Positions 11,701 to 23,352 of a DNA stretch of 64,000 bases are shown here, piece by piece. The notes under the pieces were generated by a model. That model had not been told where the DNA came from, searched no databases, and saw only the letters and a list, made by a program, of their open reading frames with translations. How positions within the stretch are numbered: the first letter of the stretch is position 1; each line of letters begins with the position of its first letter. The translations under genes and the position numbers were made by a program. Origin of the DNA: Sorghum bicolor (Eukaryota > Streptophyta > Magnoliopsida > Poales > Poaceae); the NCBI RefSeq assembly GCF_000003195.3, contig NC_012870.2:36148741-36212740 (forward strand), given 5' to 3'.

Positions 11701-13911
11701 TCTGTTATTCTCCCCAGCATAGACCTGGTCGAGTACCTTTTTATATTACCTGCTCCAACAGATTGGCCTGCAGTGAAGTGCGGGAGTTTGAATTTCGACC
11801 AACTGTCTCCCAATACATGGATGCTCCTAGTCCACATGGTGAAACAAACAAAGTTTATTTCCAGATACGCCTTGACAAGTTGTTGTCCCTTGGACCGGAT
11901 GAGTACCAGGCAACTGTATCTAACCCAAGCCTGGAGATGATTGACTTAAGCAAGAAGATAAGTTCACTGATGGCGAGCAATGATGAGTGGTCCAACTTGC
12001 TAAAGTTGGCTGTTGATAATGAGCCTTCTACTGCTGATCAGCATGATCAGTTTGCTGAAAACTTGATTAAGGAAAAGTTGCATGTCTGGCTTCTAAATAA
12101 AGTTGGTATGGGTGGCAAGGGACCCAGTGTGTTGGATGATGAAGGGCAGGGCGTGCTTCACTTAGCAGCTGCCCTTGGATATGATTGGGCTATAAGGCCA
12201 ACACTTGCTGCTGGTGTGAATATTAATTTCAGAGATGTTCATGGGTGGACTGCACTCCATTGGGCCGCCTTTTGTGGCCGGTAAGTTAATAGGTGACATG
12301 TTATACATTTGTCTTTCTGCTTTACATATGATCATTTGGGAATGATTTAACTTGTGATGCAGAGAGCGGACTGTAGTTGCGCTTATTGCACTGGGAGCAG
12401 CTCCTGGAGCTTTGACAGACCCAACTCCTGATTTCCCTGGAAGTACACCAGCAGATCTCGCATCAGCTAATGGTCAAAAAGGAATATCTGGTTTCTTGGC
12501 TGAATCTTCTCTGACCAGTCATCTTCAGGCCCTCAATCTGAAGGAAGCTAATATGTCTCAAATATCTGGTCTACCTGGTATTGGAGATGTTACTGAGAGA
12601 GATTCACTGCAGCCTCCAAGTGGAGATTCATTAGGTCCTGTTCGAAATGCTGCTCAAGCTGCTGCGCAGATATACCAAGTTTTCAGGGTGCAATCCTTCC
12701 AGAGAAAGCAAGCAGCTCAATATGAGGATGATAAAGGTGGAATGTCTGATGAGCGTGCCCTCTCACTTCTTTCTGTCAAGCCACCCAAGTCAGGGCAGCT
12801 TGATCCTCTGCATTCTGCTGCAACTCGCATACAGAATAAGTTCAGAGGATGGAAGGGGAGAAAGGAATTTCTTCTTATTAGGCAGCGGATTGTGAAGATC
12901 CAGGTATGTAATGTGTCTTGTGCTATTTGAGAATAATGTGCAATATCGTCAAATATCAGGATCCTTTAAATGGAAAATTTCTTCTGTTTGTCACTCATTT
13001 GTTTGAAAGACCCGGAACTTTGTTGCCTGTTTGCCACTTAGTACTGATGGAAATTTCCTAATGCAGAGGTGCCTACCTGCTAACTCAACTTAATTGTTGG
13101 TTATTCGTGGCTAATTGTCAGTATCGCAACATAGTGGGACAGTGCTTACTTTAGTATGCTTTATTACTGCACTGTGTATTTATCTTAACGTAGTGTGCAC
13201 TTTGTGTCTGTCCTGTTTGAGAATGGTGCGCAATATTTTTTATTGCCTGCTAGGCTGTAGATTATCCTTTGACTGAGCTTTTTTTAACTTTTTTTCGTTT
13301 GATTGCTTATAGGCTCATGTGCGAGGTCACCAAGTGAGGAAGCATTATCGGAAAATAGTTTGGTCTGTTGGGATCGTGGAGAAAGTTATATTGCGATGGA
13401 GGCGTAGAGGTGCTGGGTTACGTGGGTTTCGGTCTACAGAAGGTTCAGTTGAGAGCAGTAGTGGTGGAACAAGTAGCAGTTCAATCCAAGATAAGCCTTC
13501 TGGGGATGATTATGATTTTCTGCAAGAAGGACGAAAACAGACTGAAGAACGGCTCCAGAAAGCTCTTGCGAGAGTGAAGTCCATGGCTCAATACCCGGAA
13601 GCAAGAGATCAGTACCAGAGGATTTTGACTGTCGTGTCAAAAATGCAGGAGTCTCAGGTCTCAGATCAGTACCCTGGTTTATTCTTGGAAATTTTTAACT
13701 ATATTTGACCATGAACTATTTTCCTTCCTGTTGATTTCTGATCCAAAAAAATGAAAGGTGAATACCGTACTGAAACACTGATTACCGTTTTTGGCTGTTT
13801 GTATGACAGGCTATGCAAGAAAAGATGCTGGAGGAGTCAGCAGAGATGGACTTCATGAGTGAATTCAAGGAATTGTGGGATGACGATACACCTATCCCTG
13901 GTTATTTTTAG
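5717..13911 (+). CDS. CAMTA: Calmodulin-binding transcription activator (CAMTA), 13 exons
   Basis: Nuclear transcription factor linking Ca2+/calmodulin to stress-gene promoters. Exons: 5717-5762, 7275-7394, 8218-8333, 8450-8538, 8662-8704, 9666-9813, 9936-10052, 10136-10461, 11079-11456, 11586-12280, 12363-12903, 13313-13657, 13810-13911. All introns are GT-AG, and the exons sum to 3066 nt (1021 residues plus TAG) with phase kept throughout. Domains: CG-1 DNA-binding domain ~16-138 (AQHRWLRPAEICEIL, DGHNWRKK); TIG ~448-535; ankyrin repeats ~645-740 (GVLHLAAALGYDWA, GWTALHWAAFCGR); two IQ motifs ~845-890 (AATRIQNKFRGWKGRKEF); calmodulin-binding helix ~890-910 (WSVGIVEKVILRWRRR). The layout is that of the TIG-containing plant CAMTA1/2/3 group; the exact paralogue cannot be named. 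The start is chosen because it leads directly into CG-1. Intron 1 holds an assembly gap and a MITE. No lesion is seen. Confidence 0.93.
6937..7155. other. Assembly gap (200 N) followed by a 19-base C run, in CAMTA intron 1
   Basis: Exactly 200 N at 6937-7136, a typical fixed-size placeholder, followed by 19 C at 7137-7155. The homopolymer touching the gap suggests sequencing or assembly failure in a hard region. The true length of intron 1 is therefore unknown. Open frames crossing the gap are artefacts. Confidence 0.95.
7682..7911. mobile_element. MITE in CAMTA intron 1-to-exon 3 region (intron 2)
   Basis: The left end GGCCCCGTTTGGTT is mirrored by the right end CCAACCAAACACCCC, and TTA flanks both sides (7679-7681, 7912-7914). 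It shares internal sequence with the MITE at 4074-5330 (TTAAATATAGAC, CCTAGTTAGTCCATGATTGG). At 230 bp it has no coding capacity. It lies wholly in intron 2 of CAMTA and leaves the splice sites intact. Confidence 0.75.
9464..9505. repeat. TA/CA microsatellite in CAMTA intron 5
   Basis: A run of AT dinucleotides with one G interruption passes into a run of CA. It lies about 160 bp before exon 6 and would be length-variable between individuals. Confidence 0.9.
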
Positions 13912-14687
13912 TGTTTAAACCTAATTTGTTGGATTTCTCTGTAGATTGCCCCCAAAGTAGCGTTGCTGGAGCATGACCTGACATGCTTCGATTTGGACTT
14001 AGATGTGGTATTTCTTTTGCCTTATGTACAGTAGAATGTTATCTACATTTGAAGGAGCCTTGTATCTACTGTGTGAAATCTGTGTAAAGAGTTGACATTA
14101 GAGATCTTACCAGATGACTTAACGGTTGTATGTGTACGGTGCAGTGCAGCAGTTAGGAATTTGAGATTTATTTTTACACGGTCATGGCCTCGGCCCCGTC
14201 TCTGTTGCATAGACAAGGCACCACCATGAATCCATGATGGCCTCAGTCCTAGCGTTGCAAACGGGACAACTTGTGACGGCCTGTCCCGTTTCTGGAGGGG
14301 CTTACGCGTCTGTCTGCATGACGCAGCAAGTTGCCGCGGGCTCATGCGGGTGCGTGAGCCCCAGCATGAAGGCGAGCAGTTTAGTTTTCTTGGAGATTCC
14401 TGCGCTGATGTTTTCGCGGTGATTCTCACTCGCTTTGGCGACCGAACGTACGACTAACGGCCCAGTGAGACAGCGACGGCCCGCAAAGCGCAGACACACT
14501 CACGTCAGTTTCCATGTTTTCTTAATTACTCTTACATATATTCCTTTTGTTGCTTTGGATGGTACACGTTAGCTTCTTTTTTTGTATTCTTATTATTATA
14601 ATTCCTTTTTCCGTTAACTTCCGGTACACTGTTAGTTTTTTTCCCTTTCTTATGTTTCTTTTTTCGTTTTCTTTTCTTTTTCACTTA
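13912..14687 (+). other. CAMTA 3' UTR and downstream spacer
   Basis: Sequence after the CAMTA stop. The first ~200 bp is AT-rich and plausible 3' UTR; I see no canonical AATAAA. From ~14180 a GC-richer stretch and then T-rich sequence follow. No gene is supported here. Confidence 0.4.
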
Positions 14688-15236
14688 GAGCATCTCCAAG
14701 GATTTTGCATAATTGAGTTGACATTTGTTGTTGTTTGCAAACTCCCAAAACAAAATACAAAGTCCAAAAATAAGCCATCTCCAAGGGTTTTGCATAATTG
14801 AATTAACAATTAGCCAAAGTGGACCCGGCCGGGACTTTCTTTCTCGCGCGCCGCCAGTTCTTTGTGCTCCCTACCGCTTATTGCAGGTGCCGCGAGTGAG
14901 TCCCTCTCGCGAGGCCAGTTCTTCGTGAGGCAGCAGTTTTCTATCGCGATGGAGTCCCTCTCACGAGTTCTGCAGCGGATGGCGTCAATGGTGTTGCTCG
15001 CGATCGTGATATATGGCACGAAGAAAGTCTGGGCCGCGCGGGGGACCGAGACACGCGAGGGATCGGCCTTTTGCTAAGCCGTGCGCGGCTTGGCATATAT
15101 ACCAAGTTTGCTCTCTCATTTGCCAAGTTGCCCAAAATGCAAACTTCAAATGCAAAACCATTGGATACCTCTTTTTGCGATTTTTTGGCAAATTACAAGA
15201 ATGTAAAGTCCAAATGCAAAACCCTTGGAGATTTTC
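14688..15236. mobile_element. PIF/Harbinger-like MITE downstream of CAMTA
   Basis: The ends GAGCATCTCCAAGG and CCTTGGAGATTTTC are imperfect inverted repeats with TTA on both sides (14685-14687, 15237-15239). A second copy of the left end (~14777) and a second right end (~15150) lie inside, so the element may be two nested or tandem copies. It is related to the element at 4298-5319, sharing GGCATATATNCCAA and the TTTGCATAATTG-type end. It has no transposase. Confidence 0.65.
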
Positions 15237-15839
15237 TTATTTATCTTTCCTTTCCTTTATTTTTCTTTTGTATTATTTTTATTGTCATATTTTTCTTCCT
15301 TCTATTCATTCTTTCATTTTCTTTTTCTTTGTATTTCCTTCTTATTTTATTTCCTTTCCTTTTATAATTTATTTTTACCTTTTATTTTTCTTTTTTTCTT
15401 TTGATTTCTTTTGATCGTTTCTCCTCACTTCTATTTATTCTCCCTTTTTATTTTTATTTTTTAAGTTTTCAATGTTTTCATCCTTATTTTATTTTTTCTT
15501 CCTTTGTAATTTTCCTTGTTTTCCTTTTCCTTTTTTCCTGTTTTCATCCTTATTTTATTTTTTCTTCCTTTGGAATGTTCTACTTTTGTCTTTTCTTTTA
15601 TCTGTCTTTTTTTATTTTTTATTTGTTTCATTTATTTCTTTTATAATTATGTTTTTTGTCAATTTTCTATCTTTCTTTTTTTTCTTTTTTCTTTCTCGTG
15701 CACCATTTATTTTTTATTTTATTTTTATGTTTTGTGTGTTTATTATTTTTAATATTTTTACCTTTTTTATTTTTCTTATTATTTTTATGATATTCTATGT
15801 TGTTTTTGTGATATTTAAAGGGATACATGTGATGTGATA
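15237..15839. repeat. T-rich low-complexity tract
   Basis: About 600 bp of T with scattered C, A and G (TTTTTCTTCCTTT-type). Open frames across it encode only Phe/Ser/Leu/Tyr-rich strings and are not genes. Confidence 0.8.
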
Positions 15840-16260
15840 TATTCTTTTTATATATTCACATGTTCCATATGTGATGTTCTTTGATGATTATTTTGTTCAT
15901 GCGGCATGCTTGTAATGTTCTATGATGTTTTTGCGATGTTCACATGATATACATGTGATGTTCTCCTAATATATGTATATATGATGTTCTATGATGTTTT
16001 TATGATGTTCATTTAGTATACATGTGATGTATGATATATTTAGTGATGTTCACGTAATATATATACAATGTTCTATAGTATATTTAGTGATACACATGTA
16101 GTGTTCTACAATATATTTAGTGATATTTAGGTAATATATAAACGATGTTCTTTAGTGTATTTAGTGATGTTCACTTAGTACACTGCGATATTCTATAATA
16201 TATTTCAGAATGTTTTAAAAATTATCATGCGATGTTCTTTTATATATTTTCTCTATTATG
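15840..16260. repeat. Degenerate AT-rich tandem repeat
   Basis: An irregular repeat of roughly 50 bp built from GATGTTC, TATATTTAGTGATGTTCAC and ATACATGTGATG units. Copies differ in length and sequence. It looks like a decaying minisatellite between the MITE and the next LTR. No gene is seen. Confidence 0.6.
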
Positions 16261-16421
16261 TGTTTTTATTTTTTTTTCTTTTGATATACTCTAGATTTTG
16301 TTATTATTTATTTATGTTATGTATTTTATTTTTATGTATATTGTGATACCAATTTCAAGAACCTAAAACTAGAATACTCTTACTTTTCTTACAAAGATAA
16401 TGTTTACGTACTATATAATAT

Positions 16422-17886
16422 TGAAAGGATCAAGATGCCCAAGAGGGGGAGGGTGAATTAGGCTTCTCTAAAAATTTAAGCAACCTATAAGCTCTAATTC
16501 AACCCGTGTGCCTAAGTGTGTTCTAGAGAGCTATTGGATAAAAGTTTTGCAACCTAGTTCCAATCCTATTCTAGCATGACAATTCTAGGAATGTAAAGTA
16601 CTCAAAGTAAATGCTAGAATGTAAAGGATGAGAGCAAGGATACGGTGATGTTTTGCCGAGGTATCGGAGAGTCGCCACTCTCCACTAGTCCTCGTTGGAG
16701 CACTCGCGCAAGGGCCTTGCTCTCCCTTGGTCCGTGCAAGGACCAAGTGCTCTCTACGGGCTGATTCTTCGACACTCCGTCGCGGTGAATCACCCAAAAC
16801 TATTCACAAGCTTAACACGAGCCACCCACAAGAACTTCGGGCGGTCTTCGTGCCTCTAATCACCACCGAACCGTCTAGGTGATGGCGATCACCAAGAGTA
16901 ACAAGCAAAGAACTCTCACTTGACCCAAACAAGGCTCTAGAGAGTGGTGGATGCACACTTGAACTCTTGGAACTCACTAAAAAAGAAATCACTCAAGAAA
17001 TCACTCAAATCTCAATCCTCTCTAGGCTCTTGCTTCTCTCTTGCACCACAAGGTTATTCTCAGCTGATCAAATGGGCAAGAGACCTCCCATGGATGAGGT
17101 GGAGGAGTATAAATACTCCCATCAAGTCCAAGGGCTGGCCACTCGAATTCCACAGAAAACGAGTGCACCGGATGCGCTTGATGTTGCACCGGACGCACTC
17201 CACAGAGGGTCTGGTGCCACATTAACGGCTAGTTGTACTTGCAAACCTACCTCACACCGGACGCACTAAGAGATCGTTCGGTGTCTCACCCAGAGCTCGT
17301 CCGGTGAGAAATAGATTTGCAAACCTCTCTGAGTAAGGGACTGGACGCACCCTGCAGGGTCCAGTGCATACGTTCGGTGCCTAACCCTAGGCACTCGGCA
17401 TGCACCGGATGCGCCAACAGTAACACTGTGGAGTCCGGTGCTCCTAAACAACTTCGTCGAATCGTGAAATTTCCAAAATGAAGCTTGATTATCTCGATCT
17501 AAGGACTTCATCTGAGCTGCCTAGTGCTAGATTTAACAAGTGTGCACCACACCTAAACCTAAATCCTTGTCTAGGTCAAGCTACCCTTTCAATTCCCCCT
17601 TAATAGTATGGTTAAAGGAAAAATAAAGTCCTAAACTACTCTAAGTGCCCTTGAACTCCAAATGGCACTTAGACCTAGTCTTGTCTTGATGATGTCGATC
17701 AATCCTTTGAAAACTGAAACGATTTCCACCATTAAATCGGCATGAACATCCTAGCCCATCGATCACCATTACCATGTCCTCTTCACCATTAACTCAAATG
17801 ATTTTGCCTCTGCAAAACACACGTTAGTCATAGTAATCAAAATTGTCATTAATCACCGGAACTCATTAGGGGCCTAGATGCTTTCA
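16422..17886 (-). repeat. 3' LTR of the minus-strand SIRE-like element
   Basis: 1465 bp with ends TGAAAG and CTTTCA. A TATA-like core sits in a 16-bp inverted repeat at 17104-17119 (GGAGTAT-AA-ATACTCC). CACCGGACGC-type motifs recur between 17160 and 17440. On the plus strand the sequence just beyond 17886 (ATCTCCCTCTTTTTGG) is the reversed polypurine tract. Confidence 0.8.
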
Positions 17887-18329
17887 ATCTCCCTCTTTTT
17901 GGTGATTGATGACAACAACCTCTAGTATGTCGGTGAACAGAGGTTTTCAACAAACTTGGTTTGTAGAAGCATGTGACAATAAGATCAAAAAGGATTAGAC
18001 ATGCTTATATTAACCAAGTCTAAAATCCTATATCTAAATATGTGAGACGAGTGCAACGGGATACAAATAATATATGGCTCATAAAGAAATTGAAGTAAGA
18101 ACGTGGAAGCAAAGCAATATGAGCCAAAACACATGACATAGATAAATAACAATGTAGCACACATGTCATGTAGCACAACCATCTAACAAAGTATCTCACA
18201 AATGCAAAAGGTAAACATGATGCATGAAGAGAGTATCACACAACGAATCAAAAACCAACTCTAACTCACTAGCTCCCCCTAAAACTAACATACTCTCCCT
18301 CTCCCCCTTTGGCATCAAGCGCCAAAAAC

Positions 18330-20789
18330 CTAAGCGTCTACAGGTGGAGGTGGAGCAGAGGAGTCACAGGGAACTGCCTCAAACTGATCTGTGGCCTCAT
18401 CAGTGTCATCATCTATGGAGTCCGAAGAAGCTGCCTGACCCTCAGTATCAGCACGTGTAGGTGAAGCGGTCTGGGTCGACTCGGTAGGCTCTATAGTTGT
18501 CTGCTGGGCTATCTGTGTCTTGACCTGAGTTTCAACTCCTGTAGAAGTGGCTGGCACTGACTCGGTGGCTGTCGCTGATGTCTTTGGCACTGTAGACGAC
18601 TAGACTAGCTGCTCAGATGATGCCACACAAGAGGACAGACGCTCATGACTCGCACTGTGAAAGCTGCTAGAGCCTGCTGAGGAGGAGGTGTCGACATGCC
18701 TATAAGAGCACTGTAGGAGAACGACAAGTCCTACTCAGCTGATGAGTCTTGAACTAGATGAGAAACTGAAGCAGACTAAGGCGTGAGACCTATGTGATAA
18801 GGTGTGAACTGAGGCGTCCGCTCAAAGCCAGAAGAGATAGCACCCTAAGAGACCTAGTGCTGTAGAGTAGTGAAAGGATGACTCTGAGCAGGGAGCTGTA
18901 GTGGCTGCTGAGACTGACTCTAAAGCCCACTGGCTGTAGAAAAGGAGTCAAAGGTCTAACAAGGGAAGTGCCTAGAAGCTACACGTATGGAAGAGTAATT
19001 CATGTCGCTGCCATTAGTGCCGTTTACTGGGCCTGAAATGCAAGCTGCTGCTCCTGAAAAGTGAGAAGCTGCCTCTGGAGCTCATCGTGTCTGGCTTGAA
19101 GTGCTGCATTGGTGGCAGCCTGCTCCCTATCACGGCGAGCCTGCTCCTCTGCTGCCCTCTACTGATCTGCTCTCATGCCCTCAAGTATGGCAAGCAAGGC
19201 AGGGTCTATGGTGGTGGAGCTGCCAGCCTCATGGTCATGCTGTTCGGGAGGGAGATCTGGGACCGGTAGGTGATAATCATCATTTGAACTATCCGTGGCA
19301 ATCTCAAACTCTCCCTCTGCCTCAGCCTCTGCAACTGAGCCAATACCAATGTCCTACTCCTCCCAGTCTCTGGTATAGCTCCAGAACTATGAGTGGCTCT
19401 AGGAGATGAAGGTGGAGCTGGTCCTCGTGGTGCCTATGGGGGTGCTGGAGCTCATAGGTCCACGTGAGTCCTGATCATCTACCGAGGATCATAGTGGGGA
19501 AAGACTATCACTATGTCTATCAACTCTCTCTGGATCTAAGGTGGAAGAGGATCTGCACGAGCCCTGAGTATCAGACAAGTTAACCAATGGGCATAAGGCA
19601 ACTGACGACGTCCCATGAATCGCTCAGCAATCATGTCCTTAATCTCTAACACTATGAGATCCCAAATATCAAACTCCCTCTAAGCCACTAGGTGAGCAAC
19701 TAGCCACTGCTGAATCTTGGTGAATCCCTCATGATAACCAGGCCTTGGTAGCAAGGTCTTCCTCATCACAATGTCCAAGATACGATCAGGACGAGTGTGA
19801 CCAGTCAAGGCACGGCTCAAGCCCTCAGAGAAAGGTGGGCGGTAGCAAGGTGTGACAAAATCAACTAGAGGTAGCTCACCACCAAAAGGACGATGACGGG
19901 GCTCTATCCCTGAGTAGCACAACTCGTGAATTTTGGTCTCTAAAGCAGTGAGACCCCATGTCTCTCCAGCACGCTAAGCTATGACTCTGTAGTCTGTGCC
20001 TACCAATGCATAGTGAGTGTAGCTATGGTCAGGTGCAACCCACACTGAGGCATAGAACTCTTGCACCCAATCCTCCACATATGTGCCTGGTAGTGCAAGC
20101 AGTCCAACCGGCTTTGGAAGAAAGGTCAAGTAGGGACTGATATCCTGTCCAACAATGTTGGCCAGAACCTCAAGATCTATAACTCTCTGCTCTCTAAACT
20201 GAGCCCTACTATTGTCATACGCCATGTACATATCCTCCTGGACAACTGTGTAGAACTTGGCGTGAGCCCTCTGATCCCTGGTCGGTGGAAACCAAGTGGG
20301 CAAGGCTGTGAACCTCAGCTCCTGAATCTGACAAGTAGCCACACTGGTATAGTCCTTATGAATGCGAGCTGGTGAATGAGCTAGTGTATAGTGAGATGGT
20401 GGTGAGGAGCTAAGTGGAGGTCGTGATTGTCGCTGTGTAGCAGGCCTAGAGGCAGCCTATGTATGAGCTCGAGTTGACCTCCTGAGGGGCTTCTCCTCAG
20501 GCTGTGCCTCTGTCTCCTCCTCTAGCTCCTCCTAAGCTGACTCTCTCACATCATTCCAGACCTAACGTCCTCCAATCATGACTGTGCTAGGTGGAGAGCC
20601 ATGTTGCTACTCTATCTCAAGTACTATGCACCTCTAGGCTGTCGTGAGCTCAAATCCTATCCATAGTGAGCCCCTACGACCACCCACCTCTACGGCCTCA
20701 GCTGCTACTGCCACTGCTCGGGCTACCTCTGCCTCTCTGTCACCTGGAGCACTAGCGGGGGCACCACTAATGTTCTTGCAACGTGCCAT
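18330..20789 (-). pseudogene. Env-position gene of the SIRE-like element, decayed
   Basis: One frame can be followed from ATG at 20789 (MARCKNISGAPASAPGD) to a stop at 18330, with numerous in-frame stops, mostly TAG. Recognisable blocks are 20342-19974 (ATCQIQELRFTALPTWFPPT, YTVVQEDMYMAYDNSRAQFR), 19922-19680, and the Pro/Thr/Ser-rich acidic tail 18590-18330 shared with 2-613. The middle block resembles the putative plant transposon protein domain found in env-position ORFs of grass SIRE elements; I recognise this only loosely. Several stops fall where the other reading would give Gln or Trp. The function of this ORF class is unknown and this copy cannot make a full protein. Confidence 0.6.
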
Positions 20790-21598
20790 CGTAGAAACTC
20801 AAGTCCAAACAGCCAAGCTGCTCAGAGAGATGGTGAACTGACACTCACGAGGCTTGGCCTCAATCCGTAATTGTGGGCTCGGCTTCGAGTTCTGCTGACA
20901 CTACCAAACTGCCAAACGTGACTCACCCGCTACAAGAGATGGAGAAACCCTAATGGAAGCAAGCATTAGATAAGAAACTAGATGAACATGGCTTACTACC
21001 TTAGATGAGAATCGTTCCTGATGAAAAGATACGATCCAAAGTCCACGGAACGCTTGGATCGACACACGAAGGCACTACGAGATTGAAACGAATGAGAACG
21101 ACGTCAAAAATGGCGTTCCGATCTATTCAGGTAATGTATCGAGCACCTGGGGTGCAAGATTTGGAAAACTTACCCAAAACCCTAAACTCCGTGCGAGATT
21201 GATCTCAGAGGCACAAGGGAGGAAGGAAAATGATGTGGGAGAAGATCCTTGCGGTCAGGGGGGAGAAATTGCCAGCAAAGGCGATCACGGCTGTAGTGGT
21301 GGTTGGGGTGCTAGGGCAGAGAACTTGGTGGCGTCACGTGGAGAAAGAAAAAAGGTCAAGAGGAAAAACTGTGCGGGTTTGGGCATTATATTGCAGTTGC
21401 GATCGCACCAGACGTGCTTAAGTAGGCACCGGACGCGTTCGGTGTTGCAGGCAGCGTGACAAAGTCACACCGGATGCACCACATCGGACACACTCAGGGC
21501 ACTGTGCGCGAGTCTAGTGCGTGCCCTACAGTAGAAACAGTACACCAGACGCACAGGGAGTGTCCGGTGCAGCGTCCGCTACAGAGTCCGGTGCCCTC
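20790..21598 (-). promoter_or_regulatory. Leader of the env-position gene, promoter-like
   Basis: Upstream of the env-position ATG there is an AT-rich TATA-like patch (reverse of 21385-21395, AATATAATGCC). After it comes a pyrimidine-rich leader and a good splice-donor match (GGGTAAGTTT in reverse at about 21165-21175). Together they look like a gene-style 5' UTR with an intron. The outer part, 21400-21598, is dense in CCGGACGC-type repeats like those in the LTR. This is inference from motifs only. Confidence 0.4.
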
Positions 21599-23352
21599 TG
21601 TTGGCATTTCTTAGCGTCACTACTAAAAATAGACCATAGATCCATCCTTAGCAATGGCACCAGAAATGTCGAGTGTTGGCATACCGTAACTATTGCTACA
21701 TCAGAGAGATAACCCAAGGCAACTCGAGGGCGCCGGCCTTAGCAGTGCAGTCTGGTAGCAATAATTAGGAATGCCGGATTGGCCTTCCTAACCATCCTTA
21801 CTTGCGATATGCAAAGCTGTGGCACTACGCTTGAAAGTGCACAAGGATTACAATCTTAAGTAACGGTACTTAGGTACGTCAATCGATAGTTCATGAATGA
21901 AGAAGTAATATAACTGCAAGCGGACAGAACTATCATTGTAGCATTTCAACCCATGAGTATTCAAGGGTGTCGAATTTATAATTCCCGTAGGAAGGCAAAG
22001 GGATCAAACATGGTGTTAACATGATTACTTATTGAATGCTTGGTAGACATAGAGTAAACAGGAATAAAAATGATATTCAAGATAGTGGACACACAATGGA
22101 TCAACCTCAAGGATAACATAGAAGAGAAATAATAAATAAAGAATAAAGAAATAAATCTACTTGAGCAGGCATGGGTCACAGATAACTATGCATAGAACTG
22201 TTAGCGGATCATCTAATTAGCAATAAATAGAGTTAGAACTAAGCTTGAGATGAGGGGAGATCCCCGCAGCTGGATACCCAGCCGATAGAGACTTCACAGA
22301 ACTCCTATCGGAATACCTGATCGTGGGGGAATGCAAAGGATGACAGAGCTGTCACTACCCTACCACCTACCCTTCTACCCGAAAGATACCCGCACATCCA
22401 CTGATACCCGCATACCTGAACACCATGTTCACGTAATTGGAAACAACTCCTAACCCCCGCAGGCCCCACCCCTTCGGAGAGACAGGCTAGGCTAAGAGCA
22501 ACCATCACAGCACAGTGAACCATCATCCCGTTCCTAATTCTAATCCTAGTCATACTAATCTGATGAACAATGAAGAACAATGATGAACATATCAAGAACA
22601 TAGCACAAGAACTAAGAACTAGTTCATATACTATGAACATGATAAGAACACAAGCATACTCTAGTTCATATGCATAATCATATAAAGATGAATAGAACTT
22701 GCTCATGGAAGAAGATTGAATATTATTCATACCAAGAAGATCCTTTCTTCTAAGGAGACAAGCCCTCCTTGCTAGCTCTTGCCTTGCTCTACTACTAATC
22801 TAGACTAAAGATACAAGTGAGAGGTGTGAGGTAAATTGACTCCAAATGATGTGTGTGTTGAAAAGGGGGGAGTGCCTCTCTTTTTATAGTGGAACTAGGA
22901 CGGTTCGTCGCATCTAAATTTGGTAGTAGGTGAAACCGTCCTATGCATGGCGGCATGCAACCGCCTGAGAAAGATGGGGCCGGTTTGCCGCCTCCAGGGG
23001 TGCGCCCGCACCAGGGTGCGGCCGCATCCTGGGTGGGTCCCCCTGGCCACCGCCTTCGTGTGGTCGGTTTGGCTTTGGGCCTGGATCTCTCCTGTGGTTA
23101 CGATCAGGCCCAGTTCTGCATTGTTCGGGCCTTTCGGTTTGCGCATTTCTGAATACGTCTTTTGGTACTTTGCGCTTTCTTCGTGGTATGACATATTTCC
23201 ACTTGTTGCACTATAATTTGTGCAAAATATAATCACTATGGTACAAGTGGAAATTGTTAGTAATAAAATGCATGTGTGTATATAATATGATTGCTTCTTC
23301 TCCTTTTGGATCAAGTTGGCAGTTTATGATTGGTCTATAATGACTGCCAACA
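21599..23352 (-). repeat. 3' LTR of the Athila-type element (TGTTGGCA family)
   Basis: Perfect 8-bp terminal inverted repeat TGTTGGCA...TGCCAACA, with the internal polypurine motif (reverse of AGTCCCCCAAGCTTAACC) beside 23352. A TATA-like CTATAAAAA lies in reverse at about 22881-22890. Its middle weakly resembles the LTRs at 30733 and 53408, but most of it does not align. Confidence 0.7.

Larger units (their letters stand above)
16422..21598 (-). mobile_element. Truncated SIRE-like copia element, 3' half only
   Basis: Read on the minus strand: a leader (21598-20790), an env-position gene with many stops (20789-18330), a polypurine tract beside 17887, and a 3' LTR (17886-16422). gag, pol and the 5' LTR are missing; the sequence stops abruptly at 21598, where an Athila-type LTR begins. 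It is the same family as 1-1897. Confidence 0.75.

Noticed and set aside
15013..15837. Phe-rich open frames in T-rich sequence, looking like membrane proteins
   Set aside because: Low-complexity T tracts give Phe/Leu/Ser strings in every frame.
21591..21595. GTGCC left of the 21599 LTR matching GTGCC right of the 32067 LTR end, a possible TSD
   Set aside because: It lies three bases away from the LTR start and the flanks belong to different elements; a 5-bp match is likely chance.
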